NCBI GenBank assembly: GCA_947259865.1
Contig: CAMYNZ010000016.1
Location: 1-18,980, forward strand
DNA: 18,980 bases
From: an uncultured Desulfobacterales bacterium
GTDB lineage: Bacteria > Desulfobacterota > Desulfobacteria > Desulfobacterales > G020354645
Reading direction: 5' to 3'
Shown one piece after another: positions 8,001 to 15,155 of this stretch. The stretch's first letter is position 1. Every line of letters begins with the position of its first letter. The notes beneath the pieces are model-generated. The model was not told the origin of the DNA. It saw nothing but the letters and a program-made list of their open reading frames with translations, and ran no database searches. Position numbers and translations under genes: made by a program.

Positions 8001-10676
8001 TTACTTAAGTTCGGGTTTAATTTCTTCCAGATAATAACTCTCAAGTACGTCGCCGACTTTGATATCATTATAATTTTCGATGCCAATACCGCATTCATAG
8101 CCAGTGGGTACTTCTTTGACATCGTCTTTGTAGCGCCGCAGAGAAGAATTTCGACCCTCATAGAGGACGACACTGTCTCTGAGGATCCGTATAAGCCGGC
8201 CCCGTTCAATTTTCCCTTCGGTAACATAACAACCAGCGATGGTGCCCACTTTGGGTACATGAAATATTTCACGAACATCCGCTTTACCGAGAATACGTTC
8301 TTCAAAAGTTGATGCCATCATACCTTCGATGGCATTCTTGACATCCTTGATGACATCATAAATGACGTTGTAAAAACGCATATCGACATTTTCTTCACTG
8401 GCCAATGCCTGGACTTTTGATGTGGGCCGAATGCTGAAACCGATGATAATTGCATCTGATACCGCAGCCAGTGAAACGTCAGATTCGGCTATAGTACCGG
8501 TACCCGAGTGGACAATATTGATTTTTACTTCTTCATTTGAAAGCTTTGTCAATGAATCCGAAAGCGCTTCGATGGATCCGTGTACATCTGCTTTGAGAAT
8601 AAGATTGAGGTCTTTTATATCCCCTTCTTGCATTTTTTCGTAAAGCTTATCAAGGCTAAGCCTGCTGGTTTTAGCCAGCTCCTTGGAACGATGTTTGAGG
8701 ATTCGGTGTTCACTAACCTGTTTGGCGTCTTTTTCATCTTTCAAGGCGATTAACTCGTCTCCCGCCATGGGAACACCGGACAGGCCGATTACTTCCACCG
8801 GTATAGAAGGTCCGGCGGACTCCACCTGGGCCCCGCGATCGTTTAGCAGCGCTCGCAATTTCCCATAATAAACCCCGCACACTACCGTATTGCCCACTCG
8901 CAATGTTCCCTCCTGAACAAGAACCGTTGCAACAGCTCCTCTGCCGGAATCTATTTTGGATTCAACCACATAACCCTTGGCCAGTTTGTTGGGATTGGCT
9001 TTAAGCTCCAGAACTTCAGATTGAAGTAATATCATTTCCAGCAGCTCATCGATACCGGTATTTTGTTTGGCGGATACTTTGACGAATATGGTGTCCCCCC
9101 CCCAGTCTTCGGCGGCCAGACCGACTTCTGCGAGTTCTCGATAAACGCGTTCAGGATCTGCATTGGATTTATCTATTTTGTTGACGGCAACGATTATGGG
9201 AACATCTGCCGCTCTGGAATGGTTGATCGCTTCCAGGGTTTGAGGCATTACGCCATCATCGGCGGCCACCACAAGCACAACAATGTCCGTCACACTTGCA
9301 CCGCGAGCTCGCATTGCAGTGAATGCTTCATGGCCGGGAGTATCCAGAAACGCGATTTGACCTTTGTCGGTGGTTACATGGTAAGCGCCGATGTGTTGGG
9401 TTATCCCGCCTGCTTCAATATCCGTAACTCTGGTTTTTCGGATAACGTCAAGAAGCGAGGTTTTGCCGTGGTCAACATGCCCCATGATCGTTACGACCGG
9501 TGGCCGCTCGATTAATTTTTCTGGATCGTCTTCTTCTGCACTTATGATAGCATCTTCTTCGAAGGTGGCTCGCTCGACCTCGTATTCGAATTCTGCCGCC
9601 ACCAGAACCGCTGTATCAAAATCTATCGTTTGGTTGACTGTTGCCATAACACCCATGGCCATAAGGGTTTTAATCATTTCACCGGCTTTTATGCCCATCC
9701 GCTTGGCTAAATCCGAAAGAACAATGGTCTCATCGATTTTAATCCTGCGTTTGATGGCTTTAGCAGTTGTAATCTGTGTTTTTTGGCCCGCAGTCGTTGC
9801 CCTGGCCTTAAGTCCTTTTTTGGATTTACGGCCTCTTCGGCCTCTGGCATAGAGGTCTTGACCTTCTACAACTTCCTTCCGGCGAAATGAAATCTTCTTT
9901 TTGAGAAATTTTCTATCTATTTCCAGTTCTTCTGTTTTTTTCTTGCGTCTCTTTTTCTTTGTATCTATGGCCGGGGGTTCCGTTGCCGGGAGGGGCTCTG
10001 CTGCTGCTGACTTTGCCTTTTTAGAGATTTTTTTAATTTTGCCTGCCGGTTTTACAACCTCGACCGTTTCTTCCGGAGCGGGTTTTGCTTTGGGTGTGAC
10101 CGGCAGTTGAATGATCTTTGCAGCAGCGTCTTTCTTTTTCGGTTTTTTAACTCCCTTTTTGGCCTTGATTTCAGCTGGCGCAGCCGGTTTTTCGGCTGTT
10201 TCTAATACGGCAGATTCTGGCCCTGTGTCAGGTTGTGTTTCTGTGGGCTCGGGTTCTCTGGTTTTTATCACTACGTCTTCTTGGGGGGCATCCTCGACAA
10301 CCGTCGCTTCTGCCGAGATGTTTTCTACCGCGGTTTCAGCGGCAGCTGCCTGGGTCTCAGCATCGGCTGGGGTCATGACGGGCGATTCAGCTTCTACCGC
10401 CAGCGTTTCGGCCTCAAGACCGGTTTCTGGTTCGGTTACTTTATCTAACGGAACCGTCGTTTTTCTTCTCCGGATAACGGTCGGTTTTATGCGAGTTTCG
10501 ATGACTTCTTCAGGTTGCTGGCCGTACAGATTGGCCTTTATTTGATCCACCGTAATTTGATCCAGAGAACTCATATGGCTTTTTATGGTAACATCCATAT
10601 CTCTTATCTTATCGATAAGTGTTTTGTTTGTCATGCTTAGATCTCTGGCAAGTTCATAAACTCTGATCTTAGCCAT
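8001..10676 (-). CDS. infB: translation initiation factor IF-2
   Basis: IF-2 is the GTPase that places initiator tRNA on the 30S subunit and promotes subunit joining. The 891 residues show an IF2_N module (1-53), a long Ala/Pro/Glu/Thr- then Lys-rich linker (about 75-300), a second IF2_N module (about 308-366) and the G domain: G1 GHVDHGKT (399-406), G3 DTPGHEA (445-451), G4 NKID (499-502), G5 SAK (535-537). Domains II, III and IV follow to the C-terminus, including the fMet-tRNA binding C2 region. A strong AGGGGG lies four bases before the ATG at 10674-10676. The long linker is common in Deltaproteobacteria and Myxobacteria. It follows nusA by 97 bases, the classical order. Confidence 0.98.
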   Translation of the reverse strand: MAKIRVYELARDLSMTNKTLIDKIRDMDVTIKSHMSSLDQITVDQIKANLYGQQPEEVIETRIKPTVIRRRKTTVPLDKVTEPETGLEAETLAVEAESPVMTPADAETQAAAAETAVENISAEATVVEDAPQEDVVIKTREPEPTETQPDTGPESAVLETAEKPAAPAEIKAKKGVKKPKKKDAAAKIIQLPVTPKAKPAPEETVEVVKPAGKIKKISKKAKSAAAEPLPATEPPAIDTKKKRRKKKTEELEIDRKFLKKKISFRRKEVVEGQDLYARGRRGRKSKKGLKARATTAGQKTQITTAKAIKRRIKIDETIVLSDLAKRMGIKAGEMIKTLMAMGVMATVNQTIDFDTAVLVAAEFEYEVERATFEEDAIISAEEDDPEKLIERPPVVTIMGHVDHGKTSLLDVIRKTRVTDIEAGGITQHIGAYHVTTDKGQIAFLDTPGHEAFTAMRARGASVTDIVVLVVAADDGVMPQTLEAINHSRAADVPIIVAVNKIDKSNADPERVYRELAEVGLAAEDWGGDTIFVKVSAKQNTGIDELLEMILLQSEVLELKANPNKLAKGYVVESKIDSGRGAVATVLVQEGTLRVGNTVVCGVYYGKLRALLNDRGAQVESAGPSIPVEVIGLSGVPMAGDELIALKDEKDAKQVSEHRILKHRSKELAKTSRLSLDKLYEKMQEGDIKDLNLILKADVHGSIEALSDSLTKLSNEEVKINIVHSGTGTIAESDVSLAAVSDAIIIGFSIRPTSKVQALASEENVDMRFYNVIYDVIKDVKNAIEGMMASTFEERILGKADVREIFHVPKVGTIAGCYVTEGKIERGRLIRILRDSVVLYEGRNSSLRRYKDDVKEVPTGYECGIGIENYNDIKVGDVLESYYLEEIKPELK

Positions 10677-10718
10677 CCATCCCCCTAAATTAGTTTTAAC
10701 TGAATTTATTTTTATTCA

Positions 10719-10772
10719 CCTTGACCTGAATACCCTGTCCCGCCGCAGTTCTTCGGCAGACTGCCGGGGGAT
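10719..10772 (-). promoter_or_regulatory. overlapping hairpins in the nusA-infB spacer
   Basis: Right after the nusA stop the minus strand reads CCCCCGGCAGTCTGCCGAAG, then ACTGCGGCGGG. A tight hairpin CGGCA-GTC-TGCCG is possible. Alternatively the upstream CCCCCGGCAGT can pair with downstream ACTGCGGCGGG (9 of 11 positions). The two are mutually exclusive. No T-tract follows. This may be an mRNA processing or stability element; the function is unproven. Confidence 0.35.
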
Positions 10773-12131
10773 TCATTTACTCTCAGCTTCGATACTATCT
10801 TCCGGAGGTGCCGGTCCAGACCAATCGCCGCCTTCAACCCCATTATCTGGTGACCCAGACTCAGCTTCATCAGGGATTTCTTCCGGCAGGCTTGCATTTG
10901 CGAGTGCTTCTCTGGCGGCAGCAATCAGTTTGCCGGCTTTTTCTCCACCAATTCCCCGAATTTGTATTAAATCTTCAATGTTGGCACTTGCTATTTCACC
11001 AGCAGAAAAAAAGCCCTTTTCGTATAGTGCATCGGCCATACTTATGCCGATACCGGGTAAGGCCACCAGTGTTTGATAGCCGGTTTGCATGGCTTCGCTA
11101 TATATAGATTCGCTTTTGACATCCAGATGCCAGCCGGTAAGTCTGGACGCCAGGCGCACATTCTGGCCGCGTTTGCCGATGGCAATCGAGAGAAATTCAT
11201 CCGGTACGATTACTTCCATCGAGTTGTTTTCTTCGTCAATGATTACCCGGGAAATTTCGGCCGGCGCCAGTGCATTGCACACAAATTTGGCTGCATCCAC
11301 GTGCCAGGAAATGATATCTATTTTTTCTCCCCGAAGCTCTTGAACTACATTTTGAACCCGGCTTCCTTTCATCCCCACACAGGCACCTACAGGATCGATA
11401 TCTGAATTGTTGGAAGCTACCGCGATTTTTGCGCGGATACCGGGTTCACGGGCTGCTCCCATAATTGTGACGATTCCCTCACTGATCTCGGGCACTTCCG
11501 TTTTAAAAAGATGAATCAAAAAGTTTGGATGTGTTCGGGATAAAATGATTTGAGGACCACGGCTGTCCTGCAGAACATCGAGTATATATGCTCTTATTCG
11601 ATCTCCGCGCCGATAAGTTTCTTTGGGGACTTGCTCACGAACCGGTACTATACCTTCCGTATGTCCGAGGTTAACGATAATATCGCCACGATCCATTCGT
11701 TGTACAATACCGTGCAGAACTTCACCCTTACGGTCGATAAACCCGGCATAGACAGCGTCTTTTTCGGCATCCTTTATTTTCTGGATGATTACCTGTTTTG
11801 CCGATTGGGCCGCAATTCTGCCAAAGGTAGATGCGTCCATTTTCGTGCCCAAACTATCGCCGATTTCACAATCAGGATCGAGTTTTCGTCCCTCCTCAAG
11901 GCTGATTTGAAGATCAGGTTCCGTGATCTCTTCGGCCACATCTTTAAACTGGAAAATTTCTATCTCTCCGGCTTCTTCATTGTGCTGTACTTCTATGTCT
12001 ATTTTGCTGCCGAATTTTTTCCTGGCAGCCGATTTGAGAGCTTCTTCAAGCGCTTTAATCAGGATTTCGCGGTCGATACCTTTATCTCTGCTAACCTGTT
12101 CAACGACACGTTTGATATCTGAAATATGCAT
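10773..12131 (-). CDS. nusA: transcription termination/antitermination factor NusA
   Basis: NusA binds RNA polymerase and nascent RNA and controls pausing, intrinsic termination and antitermination. The 452 residues contain the N-terminal polymerase-binding domain (1-125), S1 (about 135-200), KH1 (about 215-280, VGACVGMKGSRVQNVVQEL), KH2 (about 285-345, SIAIGKRGQNVRLASRLTG) and a helix-hairpin-helix pair (about 354-408, LVALPGIGISMADAL and LIQIRGIGGEKAGKL). An acidic tail ends the protein. The single C-terminal domain instead of E. coli's two acidic repeats is usual outside Gammaproteobacteria. GGAG with a 7-base spacer precedes the ATG. It lies 57 bases after rimP. NusA autoregulation through leader terminators is known in E. 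coli, and a leader terminator is present here. Confidence 0.98.
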   Translation of the reverse strand: MHISDIKRVVEQVSRDKGIDREILIKALEEALKSAARKKFGSKIDIEVQHNEEAGEIEIFQFKDVAEEITEPDLQISLEEGRKLDPDCEIGDSLGTKMDASTFGRIAAQSAKQVIIQKIKDAEKDAVYAGFIDRKGEVLHGIVQRMDRGDIIVNLGHTEGIVPVREQVPKETYRRGDRIRAYILDVLQDSRGPQIILSRTHPNFLIHLFKTEVPEISEGIVTIMGAAREPGIRAKIAVASNNSDIDPVGACVGMKGSRVQNVVQELRGEKIDIISWHVDAAKFVCNALAPAEISRVIIDEENNSMEVIVPDEFLSIAIGKRGQNVRLASRLTGWHLDVKSESIYSEAMQTGYQTLVALPGIGISMADALYEKGFFSAGEIASANIEDLIQIRGIGGEKAGKLIAAAREALANASLPEEIPDEAESGSPDNGVEGGDWSGPAPPEDSIEAESK

Positions 12132-12188
12132 CAGCTTTCTCCATTTTTGACCGGTTCGCTTCCCTGCAATTTCCGGCCCCTGAGTTAT

Positions 12189-12734
12189 CTATTTTCCTTT
12201 CCGGGAAGCCCCGCCCGTCAGGTCGGGATGCTTCACAAGTCGCGCCCTGGTTATATCCTGATAAGGTATTGCGACTGTTTTATTTTCGATAGACAGGGTG
12301 ACAACTCCCTCGGATATGCCCGACAGAATGCCCTTGAATTTTTTCTGTCCCTCAATGGGTCGGGATGTCTTAATTCTAATAAGATTTCCATCGAATCTCT
12401 TAAAGTCATCGATTTTGGCCAGTGGACGTTCAGGTCCTGGCGATGAAACTTCAAGGCTATACGCTCCGGAGCCTTCAAGATTTACATCCAGTATGTCACC
12501 GATCTGGCGGCTGATAAATGCGCAATCATCCAAAGTAATCCCGCCGGGTTTGTCAATATATAACCGCAGGGTTTTGCCGCCCTTCTCCGGTCCGTATTCA
12601 ACCAGTATCAATTCCAGACCTTCCGACTCACAGACCGGCTCGGCGATGTCCCACACCTGTGAGATGATATCTGAAATAAATTTTCCAGCGGTTATGGAAT
12701 TTTTAGTTTTCCGTTTTTTTTTATGTTTTCTCAC
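12189..12734 (-). CDS. rimP: ribosome maturation factor RimP
   Basis: RimP is needed for 30S maturation. Core signatures are LELILVEYG, LRLYIDKPGGITLDDCAFISRQIGDILDV and YSLEVSSPGPERPL, followed by the SH3-like C-terminal domain (from about KTSRPIEGQKKFKG). I chose the GTG at 12732-12734 (182 residues). A GAG stands six bases upstream, and the longer frame that opens at 12791 would run straight through an intrinsic-terminator-like hairpin (12765-12786). A TTG at 12735-12737 is an alternative. Even from GTG the N-terminus has a Lys/Arg-rich extension of about 20 residues before the conserved start. This is the first protein gene after the tRNA-Gly. Confidence 0.93.
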   Translation of the reverse strand: MRKHKKKRKTKNSITAGKFISDIISQVWDIAEPVCESEGLELILVEYGPEKGGKTLRLYIDKPGGITLDDCAFISRQIGDILDVNLEGSGAYSLEVSSPGPERPLAKIDDFKRFDGNLIRIKTSRPIEGQKKFKGILSGISEGVVTLSIENKTVAIPYQDITRARLVKHPDLTGGASRKGK

Positions 12735-12764
12735 CAAGAGCTCATTGCACCGCTTAAAATATAA

Positions 12765-12786
12765 AAAACGGGCTTCCGCCCGTTTC
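12765..12786 (-). terminator. intrinsic terminator/attenuator upstream of rimP
   Basis: On the minus strand AAACGGGC-GGAA-GCCCGTTT forms an 8-base-pair GC-rich stem with a GNRA-type loop (GGAA), running into TTTTTTATATTTT. It lies between tRNA-Gly and rimP, about 30 bases before the rimP start. It can end the tRNA transcript, and partial readthrough would feed the nusA operon. E. coli has terminators at the same place between metY and rimP (known). NusA control here is inference. Confidence 0.8.
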
Positions 12787-12840
12787 CTCAAACTTAGGTA
12801 TTGCTTCTGCAGTGGATCTAGTAAGCTTATCAGTTCATGA

Positions 12841-12870
12841 TTAATACCGTTTTAAAGTGATGAACTTCAA
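12841..12870 (-). promoter_or_regulatory. possible second promoter between tRNA-Gly and rimP
   Basis: On the minus strand TTGAAG (12865-12870) and TATTAA (12841-12846) are 18 bases apart, each matching 4 of 6 sigma70 consensus positions. It would start a leader that runs through the terminator hairpin into rimP. This is a pattern match only. Confidence 0.3.
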
Positions 12871-12928
12871 ATTACCCATGCTTACAAGCGCTACCCTCAA
12901 ATTCCAAAGAGGGAAGGCGGGCTTGCTA

Positions 12929-13004
12929 TGGAGCGGGCAACGAGATTCGAACTCGCGACACCAAGCTTGGGAAGCTTGTACTCTACCAACTGAGCTATGC
13001 CCGC
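12929..13004 (-). tRNA. tRNA-Gly (anticodon CCC)
   Basis: A complete 76-base tRNA gene including an encoded CCA. Acceptor GCGGGCA pairs with TGCCCGC. The D-arm is GCTC/GAGT with AGTTGGTA, and the anticodon stem is CAAGC/GCTTG with loop TTCCCAA, so the anticodon is CCC. The T-arm GCGAG/CTCGT carries loop TTCGAAT. Discriminator base U73, G1-C72 and C2-G71 agree with bacterial glycine identity. It precedes rimP-nusA-infB, where E. coli carries the initiator tRNA gene metY. Confidence 0.97.
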
Positions 13005-13021
13005 TAACCAATCTAATGTTA

Positions 13022-13048
13022 GTTATGACAAAAAAACAGGGTTGTCAA
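13022..13048 (-). promoter_or_regulatory. promoter of tRNA-Gly (and perhaps the rimP-nusA operon)
   Basis: On the minus strand a perfect -35 TTGACA (13043-13048) is followed after 15 bases by CATAAC (13022-13027), a 4 of 6 match to the -10 box. The start point would fall about 10 bases before the mature tRNA 5' end. The spacer is short, so the exact -10 is uncertain. Confidence 0.5.
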
Positions 13049-13204
13049 TATTTTTCCTAAATAAATTTAAAGCAATAGACCGACCGTTAGCCCAAAGGCA
13101 ATGGTCTGGTTTGATATTTTTTTGCCGCAAAAAGCACAAATTTCAGGATTAAACTCCTAAACCTAATGTTATGTCCCAGAAATAACTTTATAAAGTATTT
13201 TAGC

Positions 13205-13350
13205 AGTTTGAAAGGCATTTGCTCACACCGGTGACCATTTTGGGGACGCCAGCTGCAGCGGGGCTAAATCAAAAGAACTCGACCTCGCTTGTGCACGGGA
13301 CTCAGACAGCTTTTGATTTTTATCCGCCAACGGTCTCCGGTGGATTTACC
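13205..13350. other. GC-richer non-coding patch with a 10-base inverted repeat
   Basis: This patch stands out from A/T-rich flanks in the 609-base gap between the tRNA and the cyclase gene. It holds a perfect inverted repeat AAATCAAAAG (13266-13275) / CTTTTGATTT (13310-13319) around a 34-base GC-rich centre, plus a smaller ATCCGCC/GGTGGAT pair at 13322-13345. Two frames stay open across it (one reads KAFAHTGDHFGDASCSG after a stop, without a start codon), suggesting either a decayed gene end or a repeat unit. I do not recognise it. The rest of 13049-13613 shows nothing else beyond possible promoter boxes. Confidence 0.4.
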
Positions 13351-13470
13351 CGCCAATTAACACTTGATCTTTTTATTGTATATCCATATGCTGTAGATTT
13401 GATTTATCGAGTGGTGTTTTTCTCCACAATTTTTCATAGAATCCGGGCTTCCCTTCATACAATAAAACTC

Positions 13471-13498
13471 TTTAAATATCATACGGTTATGGTAAACT
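13471..13498 (+). promoter_or_regulatory. candidate promoter of the adenylate cyclase gene
   Basis: TTTAAA (13471-13476), a 16-base spacer, then TAAACT (13493-13498) preceded by TGG, an extended -10 pattern. Each box matches 4 of 6 positions. An alternative pair is TTGATC (13364-13369) with TATGCT (13387-13392) at 17 bases. Either would give a leader of over 100 bases. Confidence 0.28.
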
Positions 13499-13613
13499 CT
13501 AAACGCCAAATCGTTTGATGCAGCGCCCGATGGCACCCAAAATTCACCTTCCGGGTCCGCCTCAAAACATTTTCGGGTATCCGGGCGATGACTCTAGTCC
13601 CAGTGAGGGGTTA

Positions 13614-14570
13614 ATGAAAGCAAAAAATAAAAATCGGGTCCATTTTACTGACCAAATGGTGTTGATCGGGTTTGGAATTGCGGCAGTTTACTGGATCCTT
13701 GACTCCATAATGGCTATTTTTTTGTCCCAGGAAGGTTATTTTTTGCAACGAATGATCGGTCTGGATATGAGCGAAATCTGGACTCGATTAATCGTTTTGT
13801 GCCTTTTTATTATTTTCGGATCACATGCCCAATTTACGATCAATGAGCGCAAGACGATGGCCAAAAAACTTGAAAGTGACCGCCGAACCCGGGAACGATT
13901 TCAAAGGCTGCTGTCACCCGATTTGGCAGAAATGGTGGTATCTGGAAAGTTAAAAGTAGAAAAAGGTGGTCAAAACCGGGTGGCGACAGTGGTTTTTATT
14001 GATATACGCGGTTTTACGGCGATGAGTGAAAATGCGCAACCAGCGGAAGTCCTGCAGATGCTCAACGAGTATTTTGAAATGGTCGTGGAAATCGTATTTC
14101 GCTACGAAGGAACGGTGGACAAGTTTATGGGTGACGCCATAATGCTTATCTGGGGCGCCCCTCTCACCCATGGTGACGACCCTATCCGTGCCGTTCAGGC
14201 CGCTCTCGAGATTAACGCCGAAATGACTGTATTTAATAAGAGACGAAGATCCGAAGATAAGACGGAAATCGGAATTGGCATTGGGGTAAATACGGGTAAT
14301 TTGGTTGCAGGTTATATGGGCTCTACCCGAGCAATGAGCTATTCTGTTATTGGTGACACGGTGAATACGGCATCCAGATTATGCGCATCCGCTAAACAGG
14401 GGCAGATCCTGATTTCTGAAAACACACTCAATTATTTGGATGGAAAATTTGAAGTATCAGAAATCGAACCGCTTCAGGCCAAGGGTAAGTTTAATCCGAT
14501 CCAGGTGTACAACGCCATCTCCCAAAAATCCTCCGCCAGCCCTCTTAAAACCGATGCTAACTGTCGCTAA
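13614..14570 (+). CDS. membrane-anchored class III adenylate cyclase
   Basis: This gene converts ATP to cyclic AMP at the inner membrane. The 318 residues contain two transmembrane helices (about 15-37 and 58-76), a short charged linker with the RFQRLLSPDLAEMV signature (95-108) and a class III cyclase domain (about 122-300). Catalytic residues are present: metal aspartates D130 (FIDIRGFT) and D174 (KFMGDAI), adenine-selecting K170, transition-state N251 and R255 (GDTVNTASR). The usual second adenine-contact position is Ser244 instead of Asp, as in subclass IIIb. I chose the ATG at 13614 because GAGGGG lies just before it. A longer frame opens at 13515 (TTG) or 13518 (ATG) but adds an unconserved 33 residues. 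It stands alone on the plus strand between two minus-strand blocks. No sensor domain is present, so the input signal is unknown. Confidence 0.93.
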   Translation: MKAKNKNRVHFTDQMVLIGFGIAAVYWILDSIMAIFLSQEGYFLQRMIGLDMSEIWTRLIVLCLFIIFGSHAQFTINERKTMAKKLESDRRTRERFQRLLSPDLAEMVVSGKLKVEKGGQNRVATVVFIDIRGFTAMSENAQPAEVLQMLNEYFEMVVEIVFRYEGTVDKFMGDAIMLIWGAPLTHGDDPIRAVQAALEINAEMTVFNKRRRSEDKTEIGIGIGVNTGNLVAGYMGSTRAMSYSVIGDTVNTASRLCASAKQGQILISENTLNYLDGKFEVSEIEPLQAKGKFNPIQVYNAISQKSSASPLKTDANCR

Positions 14571-14652
14571 ATCCCCGCCTGTCTCCAACTCTGGCAAAAC
14601 CCGCTGAGCAGTATTTTTTGTTGGTTCGGGTAAGGGGAACTTGATTGTAGTG

Positions 14653-14688
14653 GCCGACTTCGCCATACTAGCCTATGGCTACGACGGC
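14653..14688. repeat. intergenic palindromic element
   Basis: GCCG (14653-14656) and GCCATA (14662-14667) are mirrored by TATGGC (14674-14679) and CGGC (14685-14688), with symmetrical 5-base interior segments and a 6-base loop. The symmetry is too regular for a chance spacer. It lacks a T-tract, so it is more like a REP-type or small palindromic repeat than a terminator, though it lies between convergent genes where either would fit. Confidence 0.7.
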
Positions 14689-14723
14689 TGATTTGGCGTG
14701 AGGGATTACTGGCAAAAGCAATT

Positions 14724-14798
14724 GTTACGGGTTACGTGTTACGAGTTGCGTGTTCAATTTTCCAACCCGTAACGCGTAACACGCAACTGGCAACAGGC
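14724..14798. repeat. inverted heptamer array between cyclase and merR genes
   Basis: The left arm has 7-base units from 14724: GTTACGG, GTTACGT, GTTACGA, GTTGCGT, GTTCAAT. The right arm is inverted, from 14764: AACCCGT, AACGCGT, AACACGC, AACTGGC, AACAGGC. GTTACGGGTT (14724-14733) is perfectly complementary to AACCCGTAAC (14764-14773), and GTTGCGTGTT (14745-14754) to AACACGCAAC (14778-14787). These pairings cross each other. The array ends 9 bases from the merR stop. Confidence 0.93.
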
Positions 14799-14807
14799 AC
14801 TTATCAT

Positions 14808-15155
14808 TCACTTCAAAAGTTCACGGATGCTTTCCAATTCCTGACGCATTTCAGCCAGGATTTTAGCTGAAGTACGCTCTTTGTTTTTTCCGGTTTTGGC
14901 TTTTAGGTGTCGCTTGGCCCCGGGAATCGTGTATTTTTGGTTATAAAGAAGATATTTAATTTTGAGAATTATGGCCACATCACTTTTGGTATATATTCTT
15001 TGGCCGGAGGGGGACCGTTTGGGTCTGATCTGGGAAAACTCGGTTTCCCAAAACCGCAGCACATAAGTTGGGAGATCTGCCAGGGAACTGACTTCGCCGA
15101 TTCTGAAGTAAAGTTTATCGGGCAATTGGGTCTCGGGAAACATGGTGGTATCCAT
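14808..15155 (-). CDS. MerR-type transcriptional regulator
   Basis: A small 115-residue MerR-family protein. The winged helix-turn-helix is complete: YFRIGEVSSLADLPTYVLRFWETEF (16-40), wing RPKRSPSGQRIYTKSDV (44-60) and the two following helices (to about 85). A short basic, then coiled-coil-like tail (86-115) replaces an effector domain, so no metal or ligand site is visible. The ATG at 15153-15155 shares its first base with the pheT stop (TGATG), implying translational coupling. Such small MerR proteins behind pheT are common in Deltaproteobacteria (from memory of gene order). The target is unknown. Confidence 0.92.
   Translation of the reverse strand: MDTTMFPETQLPDKLYFRIGEVSSLADLPTYVLRFWETEFSQIRPKRSPSGQRIYTKSDVAIILKIKYLLYNQKYTIPGAKRHLKAKTGKNKERTSAKILAEMRQELESIRELLK

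Noticed and set aside
10111..10545. Long plus-strand frame opposite the infB linker
   Set aside because: It is a shadow of the Ala/Pro/Glu/Thr-rich IF-2 linker; the low-complexity Ser/Ala/Val product follows from that composition.
12735..12791. Upstream ATG extension of rimP
   Set aside because: Its first codons are the stem of a strong intrinsic-terminator-like hairpin with T-tract, and the residues match no RimP N-terminus.
12298..12840. 180-codon plus-strand frame opposite rimP
   Set aside because: RimP signatures on the other strand explain the region; the plus frame also crosses the terminator hairpin.
12918..12938. GCGGGC repeated just outside and inside the tRNA 3' end (possible attachment-site duplication)
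   Set aside because: Only six bases, no integrase, and the tRNA is intact with CCA; chance is enough.
13219..13518. 99-codon plus-strand open frame upstream of the cyclase
   Set aside because: It has no ribosome binding site, spans the GC-rich patch and then A/T-rich sequence with promoter-like boxes, and its second half looks non-coding. I treat it as a chance frame, with the first part noted as a possible repeat.
14571..14640. Terminator for the cyclase gene
   Set aside because: A T-tract at 14617-14628 exists, but I find no stable stem directly before it; only distant CCAAC/GTTGG and TCCCC/GGGGA pairs.
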